NCBI GenBank assembly: GCA_900766785.1 | Contig: CAAFWT010000081.1 | Coordinates: 1-10,033, forward strand | DNA: 10,033 bases | Origin: an uncultured Paraprevotella sp. | GTDB lineage: Bacteria; Bacteroidota; Bacteroidia; Bacteroidales; Bacteroidaceae | Direction: 5' to 3' | In this document: positions 6,495 to 10,033 of the stretch, one piece after another | How the letters are laid out: every line of letters starts with the position of its first letter | Numbering within the stretch: the first letter of the stretch is position 1 | The notes under the pieces: generated by a model | Database searches by the model: none | Told to the model about the DNA's origin: nothing | What the model saw: only the letters and a program-made list of their open reading frames with translations | Translations under genes and position numbers: made by a program

Positions 6495-7448
6495 ATGAAC
6501 ATAGTGGTCCTAGACGGACATGCACTCAACCCAGGCGACCTCAGCTGGGATACCCTTGCCTCCATGGGGTCGCTCACCGTATATCCTCGCACAGAAACCT
6601 CCATGGTCATCCCCCGATGCCAGGATGCTGAGATAGTGCTCACCAACAAGGTTCCTTTCACGGAGGAAACCTTCGCCCAGCTGCCTCGTCTCAGATTTAT
6701 AGGTGTGACAGCCACAGGATATAATATTATCGACATGGAGGCTGCCCGAAGGCATCAGGTCATCGTCAGCAATATCCCTGCCTATAGCACAGCCTCTGTG
6801 GCACAGAGTGTCTTTGCCATGCTGCTCACCATCACCAATCGCGTGGAGCATTACACCCATCAGATTATCCAGGAGGGCAGATGGACCCACAGCGCCGACT
6901 TCTGCTATTGGGATACACCTCTCACCGAACTGGAGGGGAAGCGCATGGGTATCGTGGGTGTGGGAGGTATAGGGAGCCGAGTGGCATCCATGGCTCAAGC
7001 CTTTGGCATGGACGTGGTGGCTCTGAGCCGCCGTCCGCAGAAGGATTTGCCCCTGGGGGTTACCAAGCTCGAGGGGGACGCCTTCTGGTCCAGTTGTCAC
7101 ATTATCTCTCTGCATTGTCCCCTTACCCCTGCCACACATCATCTCATCAGCGATTCCACCCTCTCCCTGATGAGGCCCGGCACCATACTCATCAATACAA
7201 GCCGTGGGGCAGTGGTGGACGAGCAGGCTGTTGCTGATGCTCTTCGCTCGGGGCTCCTCTCGGCCTATGCTGCCGACGTACTGAGTACCGAACCTCCTCA
7301 GCCACAGAATCCCCTTCTCGCGGCTCCAAACGTCTTTCTTACACCACACATAGCATGGGCCACCCGCGAAGCTCGTATGCGCCTTCTGCACATCCTGGAG
7401 GACAACGTGCGTGCCTTCATCCAGGGCGCTCCCATCCATACCGTGTGA
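6495..7448 (+). CDS. hprA: D-2-hydroxyacid dehydrogenase, hydroxypyruvate reductase/glycerate dehydrogenase type
   Basis: This 317-residue cytoplasmic NAD(P)-dependent D-isomer 2-hydroxyacid dehydrogenase is close to the usual family length. The Rossmann dinucleotide motif GVGGIG is at 155-160. The catalytic triad is Arg237 (NTSRGAVVDE), Glu266 (VLSTEPP) and His285 (TPHIAWAT). The N-terminus MNIVVLDGHALNPGDLSWDTL and the ATGYNIIDMEAA segment resemble Bacteroidetes proteins annotated as glycerate dehydrogenase/hydroxypyruvate reductase, which interconvert hydroxypyruvate and D-glycerate. Other substrates, such as glyoxylate or other 2-keto acids, cannot be excluded, so the gene symbol is tentative. 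The start has no Shine-Dalgarno sequence, as expected here. The 39-bp gap after the glycosidase holds no promoter box that I can see, which favours co-transcription. A bidirectional-looking hairpin follows 44 bp after the stop. Confidence 0.85.
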   Translation: MNIVVLDGHALNPGDLSWDTLASMGSLTVYPRTETSMVIPRCQDAEIVLTNKVPFTEETFAQLPRLRFIGVTATGYNIIDMEAARRHQVIVSNIPAYSTASVAQSVFAMLLTITNRVEHYTHQIIQEGRWTHSADFCYWDTPLTELEGKRMGIVGVGGIGSRVASMAQAFGMDVVALSRRPQKDLPLGVTKLEGDAFWSSCHIISLHCPLTPATHHLISDSTLSLMRPGTILINTSRGAVVDEQAVADALRSGLLSAYAADVLSTEPPQPQNPLLAAPNVFLTPHIAWATREARMRLLHILEDNVRAFIQGAPIHTV

Positions 7449-7492
7449 GCTCACAGGCGGGGAGCCAGAGGGAATATATATGTATAAGAAAA

Positions 7493-7527
7493 CGGCGGCT
7501 ACAACCAGAGATGGTCCGTAGTCGCCG
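7493..7527. terminator. Hairpin, probable bidirectional terminator
   Basis: CGGCGGCTAC (7493-7502) pairs with GTAGTCGCCG (7518-7527) over 10 bases with one G-T pair. An inner ACCA/TGGT stem extends the hairpin. On the minus strand it is followed by a T-rich run (GTTTTCTTAT, 7483-7492); on the plus strand by ATTCCTTTTCC (7528-7538). It lies between two convergent genes, the dehydrogenase (+) and the LRR protein (-), and could end transcripts from both. Confidence 0.7.
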
Positions 7528-7583
7528 ATTCCTTTTCCTGAAGAGGGGAGAGAGCTTATCCCCCATCTCCAATAGTCATATCC

Positions 7584-10033
7584 TTATCTTATGCGTACCT
7601 TGACAGCCGTCTTCCCACTGCGTACCAGGTAGATGCCTGCAGGCAGCGATACTCGGCCCACGCCATTCACACGAGCCACCTGAGAGCCCGATGTGGTGAA
7701 TACCTCACACGATACGCCTTCATCTTCATCGAAGACTATCTCGTGGCCTTCTATTCTGACACGAGGCAGACAGCCTGCTGAGACACCCTTGATGTCGGTG
7801 GTGACCACATCCAGAGGTTCTGTGCAGAGTGTGAGGTTGGGGAACATGTTGTTGGTCATGGCGCACACCACTCCGTCGATGGGCGCGGAGAAGGTGGATA
7901 CACCATCCCTCACATATACCTCATCATCATAGTAGAGCTCCTCGCCCGTCAGTTCGCCCGTATTCTCATCATACCAGGGCTCTCCCACAAACCATCGGTA
8001 CAGGGTGACAGAGTCGCCGGCAAGCGCTTCTGCCGAGAGGTCCACCACGCCATTCTCGTCGGCAGAGACAAGGATGTTGGCCTGATTGCCATATTGGTAT
8101 GATGCTACATTCTTGAGTATAGGAAGCGTGCTGATGCGGAACTTGTTGTAGTCGATATGCAGAGCCACGATACTTCGCAAGGGTTTGATGTCGATGTGTT
8201 CCAGCTGATTGTTGGAGAGGAACAGCTGCGACAATCCCTTATTCTTTGACAGGTCGATATCCGTCAGCTGGTTGCCCGATGCCTCCAGGTTGTACATGTC
8301 AGGGTTGGCCAGCTTGAGAGATGTCAACTGGTTGTTGGCAATAGCCAGGCTGAGCAGATTCTGCATATTAGAGGCATCAAAGGAGGTAAGCTGGTTGTTG
8401 TTGAGTGACAACATACGCAACTGAGAGGCATAGCGAGACAGGTCGATGTCTGTCAGATTGTTCTTGTCCAGGATGAGTTCTGCCAGATTATCCGAATCGG
8501 GCAACTTGACGTCCGTAAGACCAGAGTTGGTGAGGTTTACCAGCACAAGGCTCTTCATGTTCGTGAGGTCCGCATCCTTCATCTTGATGCCGTTGGTGCT
8601 GAATACGTACAGAGGCGATTTCTCCTCATAGGCATATATGGCGCATTCGCCTCCTGCATGGGTGGTAACCTCGCACACGGTGAGGTCGTTGGTGACTGAG
8701 TAGCTCTCCACAGCCACGCCGCCACCCTTCCAGTCGATACAGATGGTGGTGGGAGAATACGAGCGCAGCACCAGTGTGCCTGTGCCATCCTCGGTGGTGG
8801 TAAATGTGCCAATCTTGTAGCTGGGCATGTCGGCCGCTTCAATATCTGTGGTGACAAGTGTGAGACCGCTGAAGAGGCTGTTGGTCATCTCACAATGTAC
8901 GATTTGTCCCACGGCCGGTGTGAGGAATCGTGTCATACCATCGGTAATGGTATAGTCCGTTCCCTCGGTCAGAACAGTACCATCGGCCTTTTTCCATATG
9001 TAGGTGGTCTGTCCGTCCACGTTGTGTGCCTGCAGGTCCACGCCAGGAGCCTTCTCGGCTATGCCCACCTTGTTTTGTGGAGCATATTCATAATGTACGC
9101 TTGCGTCCACACGTGGCAGGGTGGCAAAGGAGAGGTTGTTGTCATTGCACAGGAAGTTCTGCAGACTGTTCTCCGCAGGCATCACCACCTCGGCGATGTT
9201 GTTGTGTGAGAGGTTGCAATCGGTCATGAATGTGCAATAGCTCAGGTTGGCCGTTGTGAGCAGGTTGTGACTCAGGTCGAGTGTCTGCATATTGTCGGCA
9301 TCCTTGAGTGAGAGTTCCGTCAGCTGGTTGCCCGAGAGATTGAGGTTGCGTATGGTGCCCATATCGTTGAGCTTAATCTCTGTGATACCATTGTTGCTCA
9401 GATTGATGTCCTGCAGCAGATTCTTCTGGTAAGCATCATTCACGCCACGGATGTTGAGTGTGGAGAAGTGGTTGCCTGTAATCTCCAGGTTTCTCAAGCC
9501 TCGGTTGTAGCCCAGATCAATCTGGCTGAGACCAGTACCCACCAAGCGAAGGTCGCCCAGGCTGCGAGCCTTGGTGATGTTGATATCCGTGAGTTGCTGG
9601 TCTCTGATTTCCAGAGCCGTGAGGAGTTCGTCCTGAGGCACAAGGATATATGCCACGTCCGAAGTGGTCTGATAACTGACATTGTTCTCCGAGGGCATAC
9701 CGCTGGTGGTAGCCAGGAACGACTTCTTGTTACCGTTTTTGTCCGAGATATAGAATGTCTTGGGACTGTCGGCAGTAGCACCAGCCATGCCCACCTTCAT
9801 ATTGAGGGTAACACCTGTGGATGACACCACGGGGTTGATGGTCACCTTTACATCATCCAGTCCGTAGTTCTCGGCAGTCTTTACCAAGAACTTCTCGGTG
9901 CGCAGAGGCATATAGTCGAGGGTAATGTCGGGGAACTTATCGTTGGCAAAGGCAATGTAGACGCTGTCCTCGGGAGCCTGCAGGAAGGTCACCTTACCAT
10001 CGGCATAGGTATAATACTCTTCGCCCAAGGGAA
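7584..10033 (-). CDS. Leucine-rich-repeat surface protein with Ig-like modules and T9SS-type C-terminal domain (5' partial)
   Basis: The frame runs off the window end, so only the C-terminal 814 or so residues are seen; the first codons inside the window are not a real start. Counting from 10028, LRR block 1 spans about 137-308 and block 2 about 473-645, with units of about 20-22 residues of the type LxxLxLSxNxLTxIDLS. Each block is followed by an Ig-like segment (about 309-398 and 641-745) ending in a shared pattern: DG...F..P..G.V.C.MTN..F..LTL..... The first visible residues (10-46: DGKVTFLQAPEDSVYIAFAN, then FPDITLDYMPL) match that pattern, so a third module end is present. The last 60 or so residues, ending in SLPAGIYLVRSGKTAVKVRIR, resemble type A sorting domains of the type IX secretion system, which would place the protein on the surface. 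Ligand-binding or adhesion is likely by analogy with BspA-like and internalin-like LRR proteins, but this is inference. It is monocistronic at its 3' end. Confidence 0.8.
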   Translation of the reverse strand, partial: PLGEEYYTYADGKVTFLQAPEDSVYIAFANDKFPDITLDYMPLRTEKFLVKTAENYGLDDVKVTINPVVSSTGVTLNMKVGMAGATADSPKTFYISDKNGNKKSFLATTSGMPSENNVSYQTTSDVAYILVPQDELLTALEIRDQQLTDINITKARSLGDLRLVGTGLSQIDLGYNRGLRNLEITGNHFSTLNIRGVNDAYQKNLLQDINLSNNGITEIKLNDMGTIRNLNLSGNQLTELSLKDADNMQTLDLSHNLLTTANLSYCTFMTDCNLSHNNIAEVVMPAENSLQNFLCNDNNLSFATLPRVDASVHYEYAPQNKVGIAEKAPGVDLQAHNVDGQTTYIWKKADGTVLTEGTDYTITDGMTRFLTPAVGQIVHCEMTNSLFSGLTLVTTDIEAADMPSYKIGTFTTTEDGTGTLVLRSYSPTTICIDWKGGGVAVESYSVTNDLTVCEVTTHAGGECAIYAYEEKSPLYVFSTNGIKMKDADLTNMKSLVLVNLTNSGLTDVKLPDSDNLAELILDKNNLTDIDLSRYASQLRMLSLNNNQLTSFDASNMQNLLSLAIANNQLTSLKLANPDMYNLEASGNQLTDIDLSKNKGLSQLFLSNNQLEHIDIKPLRSIVALHIDYNKFRISTLPILKNVASYQYGNQANILVSADENGVVDLSAEALAGDSVTLYRWFVGEPWYDENTGELTGEELYYDDEVYVRDGVSTFSAPIDGVVCAMTNNMFPNLTLCTEPLDVVTTDIKGVSAGCLPRVRIEGHEIVFDEDEGVSCEVFTTSGSQVARVNGVGRVSLPAGIYLVRSGKTAVKVRIR

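Noticed and set aside
6510..7454. 314-codon minus-strand open frame
   Set aside because: It is antisense to the hydroxyacid dehydrogenase, whose NAD-binding and catalytic motifs are unmistakable.

Overview
The window looks like a chromosomal segment from a Bacteroidales bacterium, most likely of the Prevotella/Segatella group. Four things suggest this: TAnnTTTG boxes (the Bacteroidetes -7 element) upstream of genes; start codons that mostly lack a Shine-Dalgarno sequence; a secreted GH43-GH35 glycosidase; and a leucine-rich-repeat protein ending in what looks like a type IX secretion sorting domain. The genus is inference. No tRNA, rRNA, CRISPR array, transposase or phage gene is visible.

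Layout. 1-102 (+) is the C-terminal end of a succinate dehydrogenase/fumarate reductase iron-sulfur subunit. 103-1555 is about 1.45 kb with no secure gene. It holds a T8G7 tract, a perfect 30-bp inverted repeat whose arms each contain three tandem 8-mers (716-745 and 854-883), a short minus-strand reading frame or gene remnant (887-1009), and a GC-rich nested-palindrome repeat of a type I recall as dispersed in Bacteroidales genomes (about 1100-1310). 1556-3078 (-) carries two genes: a low-molecular-weight protein tyrosine phosphatase and, downstream, a YbhN/LPG-synthase-type polytopic membrane protein. A compact divergent promoter region (3083-3109) separates them from a plus-strand pair. That pair is a 1090-residue secreted fusion enzyme (GH43-like + GH35 + beta-sandwich + F5/8C-like module) followed 39 bp later by a D-2-hydroxyacid dehydrogenase (hydroxypyruvate/glycerate type). 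A hairpin at 7493-7527 probably terminates transcription from both sides. 7584 to the window end (-) is the C-terminal 814 residues of a surface LRR protein built from repeated LRR + Ig-like modules.

How the genes may work together. The fusion enzyme has the catalytic residues for two exo-glycosidase families and a signal peptide, so it probably removes arabinose- and galactose-type side residues from plant or host glycans in the periplasm or at the surface. No SusC/SusD pair or regulator is in view, so it is not shown to belong to a polysaccharide utilisation locus. The phosphatase and membrane protein may act in envelope or polysaccharide biology. The hydroxyacid dehydrogenase is cytoplasmic central metabolism and has no obvious link to the glycosidase beyond likely co-transcription. 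The LRR protein is probably displayed on the surface for binding.

The most unusual items are the direct GH43-GH35 fusion, the mirrored 3 x 8-bp inverted-repeat element with the gene remnant beside it, the interleaved divergent promoters with a possibly leaderless phosphatase mRNA, and the modular LRR protein. I found no strong evidence for a wholly new system.
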